Shown: positions 1 through 6,765 of the stretch, piece after piece | How the letters are laid out: every line of letters starts with the position of its first letter | Numbering within the stretch: position 1 is the first letter of the stretch | Origin: an uncultured Lachnospiraceae bacterium | Lineage (GTDB): Bacteria; Bacillota; Clostridia; Lachnospirales; Lachnospiraceae | Direction of reading: 5' to 3' | DNA length: 6,815 nucleotides | Assembly: GCA_900549665.1 (NCBI GenBank) | Contig: URPH01000042.1 | Coordinates: 1 to 6,815 of the forward strand | The notes under the pieces: model-generated | The model's input: the letters and a program-made list of their open reading frames with translations, nothing else | Database searches by the model: none | Told to the model about the DNA's origin: nothing | Position numbers and translations under genes: made by a program

Positions 1-53
<53 letters not shown>

Positions 54-57
54 GTCT

Positions 58-112
58 CACGACATTGCCTATTTTACAAGACATTCCGGATCTTGTCAAG
101 TAAAATGTCGTG
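58..112. repeat. imperfect inverted repeat enclosing the tRNA-Phe promoter
   Basis: The left side holds CACGACAT (58-65), six unpaired bases, TTTTAC (72-77) and ACAAGA (76-81). The right side holds TCTTGT (91-96) and then GTAAAATGTCGTG (100-112), which is complementary to the left outer arms. The loop contains TCCGGA. Because AC (76-77) is shared, the inner and outer helices cannot both form fully. There is no T run on either exit side, so it is not a standard intrinsic terminator. It begins just after the stop codon of the ATPase gene. Confidence 0.7.
71..99 (-). promoter_or_regulatory. sigma-A-type promoter of the tRNA-Phe gene
   Basis: On the minus strand there is a perfect -35 box TTGACA (plus-strand 94-99), a 17-base spacer, and a -10 box TAAAAT (plus-strand 71-76, one mismatch to TATAAT). 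Transcription should begin near 64, leaving a leader of about ten bases before the tRNA 5' end at 53. That is the usual layout for a tRNA promoter. The hexamers lie inside a long imperfect inverted repeat (58-112), reported separately. Confidence 0.85.
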
Positions 113-118
113 TAAAAA

Positions 119-1435
119 TTATGACTGTTCCATGGCGCTCAGATAATATACAAACTGCTGTGCCGTACGGCCGGAAATGCCGCCATGGGAAAGCTCCCAT
201 TTATTAGCCTCTGCACGGATTTCATCATCGGACATCTGAATACCTGCCCTGTGTGCAAGCTCTGTCGTAATGTTGAAATATTCCTTGGGAGAAGGCTTGG
301 AATAGCAGATCGTAACACCAAAACGATGCACCAGTGAAAGCTTTTCTTCCATTGTATCAGATTTGTGGATGCCATTATCCACTGTAACATCACTTCTGTC
401 GCCCCAGGTCTCTTTGATCAGGTGACGACGGTTGGATGTCGCATAAATCAGGATGTTTTCAGGTTTGGTTTCCACGCCGCCTTCAATTACTGCCTTTAAG
501 AATTTGTACTCGATCTCAAATTCCTCAAAAGACAGATCATCCATATAAATAATAAATTTATAATTTCGGTTTTTGATCTGGGCGATCACATTGGAAAGAT
601 CCTTAAACTGATGCTTGTAAATCTCGATCATACGAAGTCCCTGATCATAAAACTGATTGACAATGGCTTTGATACTGGTGGATTTGCCGGTACCGCTGTC
701 ACCAAACAGCAGGCAGTTGTTGGCTTTTTTGCCTTCCACAAATGCCTTTGTATTGTCAACAAGCTTCTTTTTCTGGATCTCATATCCGATCAGATCATCC
801 AGCATGACCTTATCCATGTTGTTAATGGCCTGGAATGTGATATAACCCTTTTCGTCCACATTGCCGATACGGAAGGCCTTATTCAGACCAAACATGCCAA
901 CACCGTAGTCTTTATAAAATCCGGTTACATACTTGAAAAATTCTTCCTCTGTGTTAGCATCTGCTAACTTTCGACTTAAAGCCTGTACCTTTTCACTGAC
1001 ATTTTTATTGTACATCAGCTCCGGCTTGCCAATGGCATGATAAGCAGACAGGGTAGAAAAGCAATCGATCCCCAATGCTTCTTCCAGATAGGAAAAATCA
1101 TAGTGGAACAGCTCCATAAAGGCCTTGAAGTCATTTTTTGCAAAATGATTGACGCTTCCGCCATCTCTCGCCCCGATTTTTTCACAGGTAATGCTAAACG
1201 GATTTTCATCTGTGATCAAAAGATAGGTAAGATAATTCTGCCACAGATTTTCATCAAAGCCATAATCGGTTGCAATGATCAAAATCCGTTTGATCTGCTT
1301 ATAAATACGAGTGATCAGCTCATCCTTGTTGTATCTGTCGCTCTTTACCTGCTCGCAGATATCCGCAAGCTCCATCAATATACTGTCCTTTGGCAGATCT
1401 CCATATATGATCAATTTTGAAATAATCTGATTCAT
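119..1435 (-). CDS. DUF815-family AAA+ ATPase (ATP-binding protein of unknown role)
   Basis: A 438-residue cytoplasmic protein with no signal peptide or membrane helix. Residues 1 to about 205 form a mostly helical N-terminal region that I cannot assign. The C-terminal half is an AAA+ module: Walker A GDSGTGKS (245-252), Walker B FIIYMDDLSFE (294-304, with D299 and D300), sensor-1-like ATSNRRHL (332-339), a candidate arginine finger in HRFG (R371), and a sensor-2-like SGRTAQQF (R423). This order and the YATSNRRHLI motif match the DUF815 (COG2607) family of predicted ATPases, whose biological function is not established. The length fits the family. The start is supported by AAGGAGA at plus-strand 1445-1451, nine bases before ATG. 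It lies 88 bp downstream of the ABC exporter operon with no convincing terminator between them, so read-through from that operon is possible. I found no good promoter of its own. The family call is strong; the substrate and role are unknown. Confidence 0.88.
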   Translation of the reverse strand: MNQIISKLIIYGDLPKDSILMELADICEQVKSDRYNKDELITRIYKQIKRILIIATDYGFDENLWQNYLTYLLITDENPFSITCEKIGARDGGSVNHFAKNDFKAFMELFHYDFSYLEEALGIDCFSTLSAYHAIGKPELMYNKNVSEKVQALSRKLADANTEEEFFKYVTGFYKDYGVGMFGLNKAFRIGNVDEKGYITFQAINNMDKVMLDDLIGYEIQKKKLVDNTKAFVEGKKANNCLLFGDSGTGKSTSIKAIVNQFYDQGLRMIEIYKHQFKDLSNVIAQIKNRNYKFIIYMDDLSFEEFEIEYKFLKAVIEGGVETKPENILIYATSNRRHLIKETWGDRSDVTVDNGIHKSDTMEEKLSLVHRFGVTICYSKPSPKEYFNITTELAHRAGIQMSDDEIRAEANKWELSHGGISGRTAQQFVYYLSAMEQS

Positions 1436-1523
1436 CCTGAACTATCTCCTTATCATTTCTGAGTGTACATAAAAATTTCTATGATTATTTTAGAAACACT
1501 GATTTGTACCACCTAATATTTTA

Positions 1524-3371
1524 TTAAGATGCTTCCTCAAACTGGCTATTGTAAAGTTTAGCATAAAATCCGTCTTTTTCCAACAGTTCCTCATGAGTTC
1601 CCTGCTCAATAATATCGCCATCCTTCATGACTAAGATCAGGTCGGCGTCACGAATGGTAGAAAGTCTGTGTGCGATGACAAAGCTGGTTCTTCCCTTCAT
1701 CAGATTGTCCATGGCTTTCTGAATACGGGCTTCTGTACGGGTATCGACCGATGAGGTAGCTTCATCCAAAATCAGGATCTTATTGTCGGCAAGGATCGCC
1801 CTTGCAATGGTAAGGAGCTGTTTCTGTCCCTGCGATACATTGCTTGCATCCTCGTTTAGTTCCATATCATAGCCGCCCGGCAGCGTCTCAATAAAACGAT
1901 GTGCATATGCCGCTTTTGCAGCGGCAATAACCTCTTCATCTGTCGCATCCAGCCTGCCGTAGCGGATATTTTCCATAATCGTTCCTTTAAATAACCATGT
2001 ATCCTGTAAAACCATACCAAATGCATCCCTAAGCTCCCGGCGGTTGAAATCCTTGATATTGTGTCCATCAATCTTGATAGCCCCGCTGTTTACATCATAA
2101 AAACGCATCAGAAGCTTTACCATTGTAGTCTTGCCGGCACCGGTCGGTCCGACAATGGCAATTTTCTGTCCCTGTTTGATCTCGGCACTGAAATCGTGAA
2201 TGATCGTCTGATCTTCCTTGTATCCGAAATTAACGTGTTCAAAAGTAACATTGCCCACAACATCCTCAATATTTGCCGGATGCTCTACGGTCTGATCTTC
2301 CTCTTCTTCATTTAAAAACTCAAATACACGCTCTGCAGCTGCTGCCATGGACTGTACCTGATTGGCAACCTGCGCGATCTGCTGGATCGGCTGCGTGAAG
2401 TTTTTGACATACTGGATAAACGCCTGAATATCACCGATCTCTATGGTGCCCTTAATGGCTAAAATACCGCCGATCAGGGCAACCGCAGCATATCCCAGAT
2501 TTCCCACAAACATCATGATCGGCTGCATCATACCGGAAATAAACTGTGACTTCCATGCCGAATCATAAAGATGGTCATTGGTCCTGTTGAAATCGTTTAT
2601 GACCTCTTCTTCCTTATTATATGCTTTAATAACCAGATGTCCGGTAAAGTTTTCTTCGACCTGTCCGTTGATCTGTCCCAGATATTCCTGCTGTGACCGG
2701 AAATATCTCTGCGACTTTTTCATAACAAAGGTGATCAGAAATACGGATACCGGCAGGATAAATAAGGCGATCAGTGTTAAAAGCGGTGAAATAGAGATCA
2801 TCATGATCAAAACACCGAGCATTGTGGTAACCGATGTAATGATCTGGTTGATGCTCTGGCTTAAGCTCATTCCAAGCGTATCGACATCATTGGTAATACG
2901 CGATAAAACCTCTCCATAGGTTCTGCTTTCAAAATATTTCATCGGCATGCGGTTGATCTTTTCGGATATTTCCTTACGCATGCGGTAGCAGATCTTCTGG
3001 CTGATGGTACTCATGATATAGTGCTGTACAAATGTAAAGACTGCACTTATCACATAAAGTCCCAGTACAAAAATCAGGATTTGTCCGATCTTTGTCAGGT
3101 CAATTCCCCCGGTTCCGGCAATTTTTGCCATCAGACCACGGGATAATTCTGTCGTAGCCTTTCCCAGTATCTTAGGTCCCACAACATTGAACACCGTACC
3201 GATGATTGCAAAAACCATTACAACCAAAATCGGAAATTTGTATCTTCCGATATAGGTAATCAGTTTTCCGATGGAGCCTTTAAAATCTTTCGCCTTTTCA
3301 GCAGGCATCATGCCTCGTCCGCCGCCATGACCTCTTTTCGGAGGTCTCTGATATGTCTTTTCTTCACTCAT
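1524..3371 (-). CDS. ABC exporter, fused membrane/ATPase half-transporter, catalytically intact subunit of a heterodimer
   Basis: A 615-residue type IV (multidrug/lipid-exporter fold) half-transporter. A short cytosolic tail rich in Lys, Arg and Gly (residues 5-32) precedes a six-helix membrane domain: helices near 45-65, 97-118, 175-195, 197-216, 284-306 and roughly 313-335. The ATPase domain has an aromatic A-loop Y384, Walker A GPTGAGKT (408-415), Q-loop Q456, signature NVSQGQ (511-516), Walker B ending ILDE (catalytic E537), D-loop SSVD (540-543) and switch H568. The catalytic Glu and His are intact, but the signature reads VSQGQ where VSGGQ or LSGGQ is usual. That is the expected mark of a subunit whose signature faces a degenerate partner site. 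Its start overlaps the stop of the upstream 717-aa partner (ATGA, 3368-3371), with AAGGAGG at plus-strand 3379-3385, so the two are translationally coupled and very likely assemble 1:1. The substrate cannot be read from the sequence; drug or lipid export is the family norm. Confidence 0.92.
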   Translation of the reverse strand: MSEEKTYQRPPKRGHGGGRGMMPAEKAKDFKGSIGKLITYIGRYKFPILVVMVFAIIGTVFNVVGPKILGKATTELSRGLMAKIAGTGGIDLTKIGQILIFVLGLYVISAVFTFVQHYIMSTISQKICYRMRKEISEKINRMPMKYFESRTYGEVLSRITNDVDTLGMSLSQSINQIITSVTTMLGVLIMMISISPLLTLIALFILPVSVFLITFVMKKSQRYFRSQQEYLGQINGQVEENFTGHLVIKAYNKEEEVINDFNRTNDHLYDSAWKSQFISGMMQPIMMFVGNLGYAAVALIGGILAIKGTIEIGDIQAFIQYVKNFTQPIQQIAQVANQVQSMAAAAERVFEFLNEEEEDQTVEHPANIEDVVGNVTFEHVNFGYKEDQTIIHDFSAEIKQGQKIAIVGPTGAGKTTMVKLLMRFYDVNSGAIKIDGHNIKDFNRRELRDAFGMVLQDTWLFKGTIMENIRYGRLDATDEEVIAAAKAAYAHRFIETLPGGYDMELNEDASNVSQGQKQLLTIARAILADNKILILDEATSSVDTRTEARIQKAMDNLMKGRTSFVIAHRLSTIRDADLILVMKDGDIIEQGTHEELLEKDGFYAKLYNSQFEEAS

Positions 3372-5521
3372 AATGATGCCTCCTTCTGTGTCTGTCCCAG
3401 TTCTTTTGCGGATAACTGGGATCTGGCTATCTGTTCATATACCTCACAGTTTTCCAAAAGCTCCTGATGTGTACCCATTCCCACAATTTTTCCTTCATCC
3501 AGAACCAGGATCCGGTCTGCATGGATGATAGTACTGATCCTCTGTGCCACGATGAGCACTGTGGAGTCCTTGATCTTATCTGCCAGCGCTTTACGAAGTG
3601 CGGCATCCGTCTTCATATCCAGTGCGGAAAAGCTGTCATCAAACACCATGATCTTCGGTCTTTTGACAATGGCTCTGGCAATCGCAAGTCTCTGTCTCTG
3701 GCCACCGGAAACATTGCTTCCGCCCTGTGCGATCCGGCTTTCAAATTTATCCTTCTTTTCTTCAATAAAATCCAATGACTGGGCAATCTCAGCAGCCTCT
3801 TTTATCTCCTCATCGGTAGCATCATGCTTGCCAAATCTTAAATTGGAAGCAATCGTTCCGGAAAAGAGAACACCCTTTTGAGGTACAAAACCGATATTAT
3901 CACGCAGATCTTCCATTTTCATATCCCGGATATCCACACCGTCGATCGTAATGGAACCGTCTTTGACATCATAAAATCTGGGCAGAAGATTAACCAGCGT
4001 GGATTTACCGCATCCGGTACTTCCGATAATTGCAGTAATCTCTCCCGGACGTGCTGTAAATGAAATATGCTCCAGCACATCCGCTTTTGCATTGGGATAA
4101 GCAAAGGAAACATTGTCGTAACGCACGATACCCTCTTTTGCATGGAAATCCACAGCATCCGGTTTGTTTGTCAAAGATGAAGGCATCTTCATAACCTCAT
4201 CAATTCGGTCTGCCGCAACACCTGCACGTGGCAGCATGATCGAAAGCATGGATAAAAACAGGAAGGACATAACAATCTGGATCGCATAAATGATAAATGC
4301 TGTCATTGCACCGACCTGCATAGTTCCAAGATCGATCTTTTTGGCAGCCACCCAGGTGATCAGAATAGATGTACCGTTCATGATCAGCATCATACCGGGC
4401 ATCATCACAGCCATGACACGGTTGGTAAATAGCTGTGTTTTCATCAGATCCTTGTTTGCATCATCAAAGCGTTCCTCTTCCTTCTTTTCACGGCCGAATG
4501 CACGGATAACGGAAAGTCCGGTCAGAATTTCACGTGACACCAGATTCAGGCGGTCAACCAGCACCTGCATTACCTTAAATTTGGGCATAGCCACAAACAC
4601 CAGGAAAGCGATCAGGCATAAGAGGCACGCAACAGCAACAACAATGATCCATCCCATACCGGAGTTAGTGTTGACAACCTTTATGACACCGCCGACACCA
4701 ATAATCGGCGCATATAAAACCATACGGAGCATCATGATCGTAAACATCTGGACCTGCTGGATATCATTGGTACTTCTGGTGATCAGGGATGCCGTTGAAA
4801 ATTTATCGATTTCTGCATTGGAAAATCCAATGACCTTTTCAAATACGCCTCTTCGAAGCTTCCGTCCCAGATCCGCACCAACTCTTGATGCAAACAGTCC
4901 GACAAGCATGGATGCGGCTCCCAGAACTAAAGCCATGGCTAACATCTTGAGCCCGGCCATCAGCAGATACTGTATCTGCATTGCATCGGCATCCATTCCG
5001 GCTTCTTCCTGACAGCTCTTGGTAAATTGCAGTGCCATTGATTTTGTGGTGCTTTCACCGGTCGTTTCAATCATTTCCCCGACGCTGTCACGCGCCTTGT
5101 CTATCATCTGCTGCATCTGATCCATCCCGGTCTGCGATGCAGCCCCGGTCATATCACCGGATTCCTGCATTTTCTGCATCTGGTACGCCAAAGTCACCGG
5201 AATCAGCATGTCTGTATCCAGCTTTGTAAGCTCATCCTCTGAATAGTCGCGCAGAACATAATTGCTGCCTTCTAAAGAATAACTGTCTTGCCATATTTCT
5301 TTCTCATTGTCATCCATCAGATAGGACATCATATCATAAGTTTCTTTGGTGATCTCCTTTGGCATAATATGCTCCACACCGCCATTGATAATACCTGTAT
5401 CAATGATATTGGATGTCAGCTGTGGCAGCTCCAGGTCACAATAAGCCTGAATCACCAACAGGATAAAAATCACAATCACACTTTTCCAATAAGGAATCAG
5501 ATTTTTAAATATTTTTCCCAT
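3368..5521 (-). CDS. ABC exporter, fused membrane/ATPase half-transporter with degenerate ATPase site and large Met-rich extracytoplasmic insert
   Basis: A 717-residue half-transporter, first gene of the exporter operon. Membrane helices lie near 13-30, 186-212, 262-284, 289-312, 368-392 and 403-430. Between helices 1 and 2 are about 150 residues (35-185), predicted outside the cell, with many Met (seven between 115 and 150) and one Cys (C170). Ordinary half-transporters have only a short loop there, which accounts for the extra length. The ATPase domain has A-loop Y475, Walker A GSTGCGKS (500-507), Q-loop Q548, a canonical signature NVSGGQ (603-608), a Walker B ending VFDD with Asp629 in place of the catalytic Glu, D-loop SALD (632-635), and Gln660 in place of the switch His. 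These two substitutions mark the degenerate site of heterodimeric exporters such as TM287/TM288. The canonical signature here should complete the partner's active site. The start is set by AAAGGAG at 5527-5533, five bases before ATG. A strong promoter and a candidate operator lie upstream. Confidence 0.92.
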   Translation of the reverse strand: MGKIFKNLIPYWKSVIVIFILLVIQAYCDLELPQLTSNIIDTGIINGGVEHIMPKEITKETYDMMSYLMDDNEKEIWQDSYSLEGSNYVLRDYSEDELTKLDTDMLIPVTLAYQMQKMQESGDMTGAASQTGMDQMQQMIDKARDSVGEMIETTGESTTKSMALQFTKSCQEEAGMDADAMQIQYLLMAGLKMLAMALVLGAASMLVGLFASRVGADLGRKLRRGVFEKVIGFSNAEIDKFSTASLITRSTNDIQQVQMFTIMMLRMVLYAPIIGVGGVIKVVNTNSGMGWIIVVAVACLLCLIAFLVFVAMPKFKVMQVLVDRLNLVSREILTGLSVIRAFGREKKEEERFDDANKDLMKTQLFTNRVMAVMMPGMMLIMNGTSILITWVAAKKIDLGTMQVGAMTAFIIYAIQIVMSFLFLSMLSIMLPRAGVAADRIDEVMKMPSSLTNKPDAVDFHAKEGIVRYDNVSFAYPNAKADVLEHISFTARPGEITAIIGSTGCGKSTLVNLLPRFYDVKDGSITIDGVDIRDMKMEDLRDNIGFVPQKGVLFSGTIASNLRFGKHDATDEEIKEAAEIAQSLDFIEEKKDKFESRIAQGGSNVSGGQRQRLAIARAIVKRPKIMVFDDSFSALDMKTDAALRKALADKIKDSTVLIVAQRISTIIHADRILVLDEGKIVGMGTHQELLENCEVYEQIARSQLSAKELGQTQKEASL

Positions 5522-5564
5522 AATCGCTCCTTTTGCGGTTGCTCCTCTTTCAATATCTGATTAT

Positions 5565-5596
5565 GTAACACCTCTCTATATGTGACAGGGTGTCAC
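5565..5596 (-). promoter_or_regulatory. candidate operator/leader dyad of the ABC exporter operon
   Basis: A perfect inverted repeat GTGACA-GGG-TGTCAC lies at 5582-5596, roughly +5 to +19 of the predicted transcript, where a bound repressor would block RNA polymerase. A further half-like element, GTAACACC (5565-5572), is complementary to GGTGTCAC (5589-5596) if one G-U pair is allowed. The leader RNA could thus fold in two mutually exclusive ways: a 6-bp hairpin with a 3-base loop, or an 8-bp helix with a 16-base loop. The spacing would suit a small dimeric repressor (for example MarR, TetR or GntR type), but no regulator gene is present in the window, so the family is a guess. Confidence 0.55.
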
Positions 5597-5607
5597 TCAC
5601 CTTTATT

Positions 5608-5636
5608 TATATATGCCTTTTATCATACAATGTCAA
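5608..5636 (-). promoter_or_regulatory. sigma-A-type promoter of the ABC exporter operon
   Basis: On the minus strand: -35 TTGACA (plus-strand 5631-5636, perfect), 17-base spacer, -10 TATATA (plus-strand 5608-5613, one mismatch to consensus). The predicted start is near 5601, giving a leader of about 80 bases before the first ATG. The promoter is strong on paper, so one would expect it to be held down by a regulator; the dyad immediately downstream is the obvious candidate site. Confidence 0.82.
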
Positions 5637-5672
5637 CAGAGTTTAGATTTTTTTTATAATCAAGCAGGGAAC

Positions 5673-6404
5673 TTAGTCATGGCGTTCATCCTCATTGGTA
5701 AAGCATTCGCAGAATCTGGCAGCAAAGGACGGTTCCTCATCCTTCGCATACAAATGGGAAACATCCCCATAGCTGCTCATCCTGAAATACGCCTCTCCCG
5801 GCCGCCTTTCTTCTGTCACAACCGTTGTAACAGAGGTAGGCGCAGCACAAAGTCCATGCCACAGAACCATGGGTGAAACTCCCATAAGCCAGCTTAACAA
5901 TACGCATCCCAGTGCAAAATGACAGAAGAATACGATTGTATCATTATTGGGGCGCACCGCACGGTACATATTGCCATCCCGTTCATATCCGTGATCAGCC
6001 AAGAAAGCGTCAAACTCCCGGATGATCTTATCATATTCTTCCCCTACATGTGCTTTTTGAAAAATCTCTGATTCAGACCATCTGTCCCTATCATAAAAAA
6101 ATTCTCTGCTTGTCCAGTCCTTGGGCAGCCAGTCCCATGAAACGGTCTTTTTATCTGACCGGTCCGGACGATCAATGCGGCAGGGAAACTCCTGCAGCCA
6201 TGGCAGTTCCACCGCTTCCCGGTTCATCTTCTCAAGCGTTGCCTTGGCCGTATCCTTAGCCCTTCCTAAAGGCGATACATAAAATTCATCTATTTTCATT
6301 TTGCAAAGCTTTTCGGATAAAAGCTCCGCTTCCTTCCATCCCTTTTCTGTCAGAGAGTCAATACTGTAATCCGGCTCTCCATGACGTATCAATAATAATT
6401 TCAT
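5673..6404 (-). CDS. histidine phosphatase family protein (phosphoglycerate-mutase-like)
   Basis: A 243-residue soluble protein of the histidine phosphatase superfamily, which moves phosphate through a phospho-histidine intermediate. The N-terminus has the hallmark LIRHGE (R7, H8 as nucleophile, G9). SPLGRAKDTA (44-53) supplies the second conserved Arg (R48), and FFCHFA carries the second catalytic His (H162). E72 in LQEFP is a plausible proton donor. The residues needed for activity therefore look complete. The substrate (a small phosphate ester, sugar phosphate or protein) cannot be told from the sequence; a glycolytic mutase is less likely given the divergent middle. A longer frame begins at 6461, but 6404 is preferred: it places MKLLLIRHG at the family's usual N-terminus, has AAGGAGA six bases upstream, and the alternative ATG overlaps the predicted -10 box. 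It ends about 150 bp before the exporter operon in the same direction with no clear terminator. Two Cys near the C-terminus (C232, C234) are not a family motif I recognise. Confidence 0.9.
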   Translation of the reverse strand: MKLLLIRHGEPDYSIDSLTEKGWKEAELLSEKLCKMKIDEFYVSPLGRAKDTAKATLEKMNREAVELPWLQEFPCRIDRPDRSDKKTVSWDWLPKDWTSREFFYDRDRWSESEIFQKAHVGEEYDKIIREFDAFLADHGYERDGNMYRAVRPNNDTIVFFCHFALGCVLLSWLMGVSPMVLWHGLCAAPTSVTTVVTEERRPGEAYFRMSSYGDVSHLYAKDEEPSFAARFCECFTNEDERHD

Positions 6405-6410
6405 AGTCTT

Positions 6411-6417
6411 TCTCCTT
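6411..6417 (-). promoter_or_regulatory. ribosome binding site that fixes the histidine phosphatase start
   Basis: AAGGAGA on the minus strand, six bases upstream of ATG at 6404. No comparable site precedes the in-frame ATG at 6461, which is why the shorter protein is annotated. Confidence 0.85.
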
Positions 6418-6459
6418 GTACAATTCCAAATCAAACTTCTGATTGTTGATTCTGGTATC

Positions 6460-6489
6460 ATTATAAATACTCTTCCCCTGTTTTTACAA
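6460..6489 (-). promoter_or_regulatory. sigma-A-type promoter of the histidine phosphatase gene
   Basis: On the minus strand: -35 TTGTAA (plus-strand 6484-6489, four of six matches), 18-base spacer, and a perfect -10 TATAAT (plus-strand 6460-6465). The predicted start is near 6453, leaving a leader of about 50 bases that includes the ribosome site. Confidence 0.7.
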
Positions 6490-6620
6490 CCAAAACCTCA
6501 TTTCATTATTTAAAGCATGCAAATCTGATCCTGTACCATTTGGGGATCTTTGGGGCTAATATAACTGCTGTTCAAAAATGTTATGCTTTAAAACTCTTTT
6601 GTCGGATTTGCCACATGATC
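6490..6620. other. intergenic stretch without a recognisable gene
   Basis: AT-rich DNA between the phosphatase promoter and the terminator. It holds a 10-bp perfect inverted repeat with widely spaced arms, TTTAAAGCAT (6509-6518) and ATGCTTTAAA (6583-6592). It also holds two copies of TTTGGGG ten bases apart (6539-6545 and 6549-6555). Only very short reading frames occur and none has a convincing ribosome site. Together with the terminator, the gene remnant and the IS-like end, it makes up the roughly 410 bases at the right edge that lack an intact gene. Confidence 0.6.
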
Positions 6621-6668
6621 AAAAAAAAGAGAATGCTCCATGGGAATTACCACCCATAGAACATCCTC
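6621..6668 (-). terminator. strong intrinsic terminator after the truncated gene
   Basis: On the minus strand the arms GAGGATGTTCTATGGG and CCCATGGAGCATTCTC pair at all 16 positions, three of them G-T wobbles, around an 8-base loop (TGGTAATT). Eight T follow directly. It starts nine bases after the stop codon of the gene remnant at 6678 and so belongs to that gene. It also isolates the phosphatase promoter from anything upstream. Confidence 0.93.
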
Positions 6669-6677
6669 GACTCTGTA

Positions 6678-6764
6678 TTACTTCAAATATTTCTCTTCAA
6701 ATTGTGTGACCGTCATATCTGCCTCTGCTGCAGCCTTTTGAATGGTCAGATTACCATCGTTAAA
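6678..6764 (-). pseudogene. C-terminal remnant of an unidentified protein, cut at an IS-like junction
   Basis: The frame ending in TAA at 6678-6680 encodes NDGNLTIQKAAAEADM followed by TVTQFEEKYLK. It reads like the end of a small helical, helix-turn-helix-like tail. Going upstream the frame runs into the IS-like sequence at about 6765 and meets a stop codon at 6777-6779, and there is no ATG with a ribosome site in between. The fragment has normal-looking codons and is followed at a sensible distance by a strong terminator, so it looks like the tail of a once-intact gene rather than a chance frame. Similar 'DG.LT...AA...MT...FE' tails occur at the ends of various small proteins of Firmicutes. 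I cannot name the family with confidence. If the boundary is wrong, the gene could instead be rearranged beyond the window. Confidence 0.5.
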
Positions 6765-6765
6765 G

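Noticed and set aside
611..1420. Plus-strand frames of 118 and 127 codons opposite the ATPase gene
   Set aside because: They are antisense to a clear DUF815 gene, with no convincing ribosome site or recognisable motifs.
1436..1523. Possible terminator of the exporter operon (TTTCTA/TAGAAA followed by TTTTTA; TAATA/TATTA)
   Set aside because: The stems are five to six almost pure A-T pairs, too weak to call. I also found no promoter with two acceptable hexamers here.
4290..5012. 240-codon open frame on the plus strand
   Set aside because: It lies wholly antisense to the membrane domain of the 717-aa exporter subunit, its product resembles no family and has low-complexity Ser/Arg/Ile/Thr composition, and the minus-strand frame is an unambiguous transporter.
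5641..5672. Terminator between the phosphatase and the exporter promoter
   Set aside because: There is an A/T run but no GC-containing stem before it on the minus strand, so no terminator is annotated.
6428..6444. AATCA/TGATT inverted repeat in the phosphatase leader
   Set aside because: Only five A-T-rich pairs, expected by chance in this composition.
6405..6461. N-terminal extension of 19 residues on the histidine phosphatase
   Set aside because: The upstream ATG overlaps the predicted -10 box, lacks a ribosome site, and would place the RHG motif too far from the N-terminus for the family.
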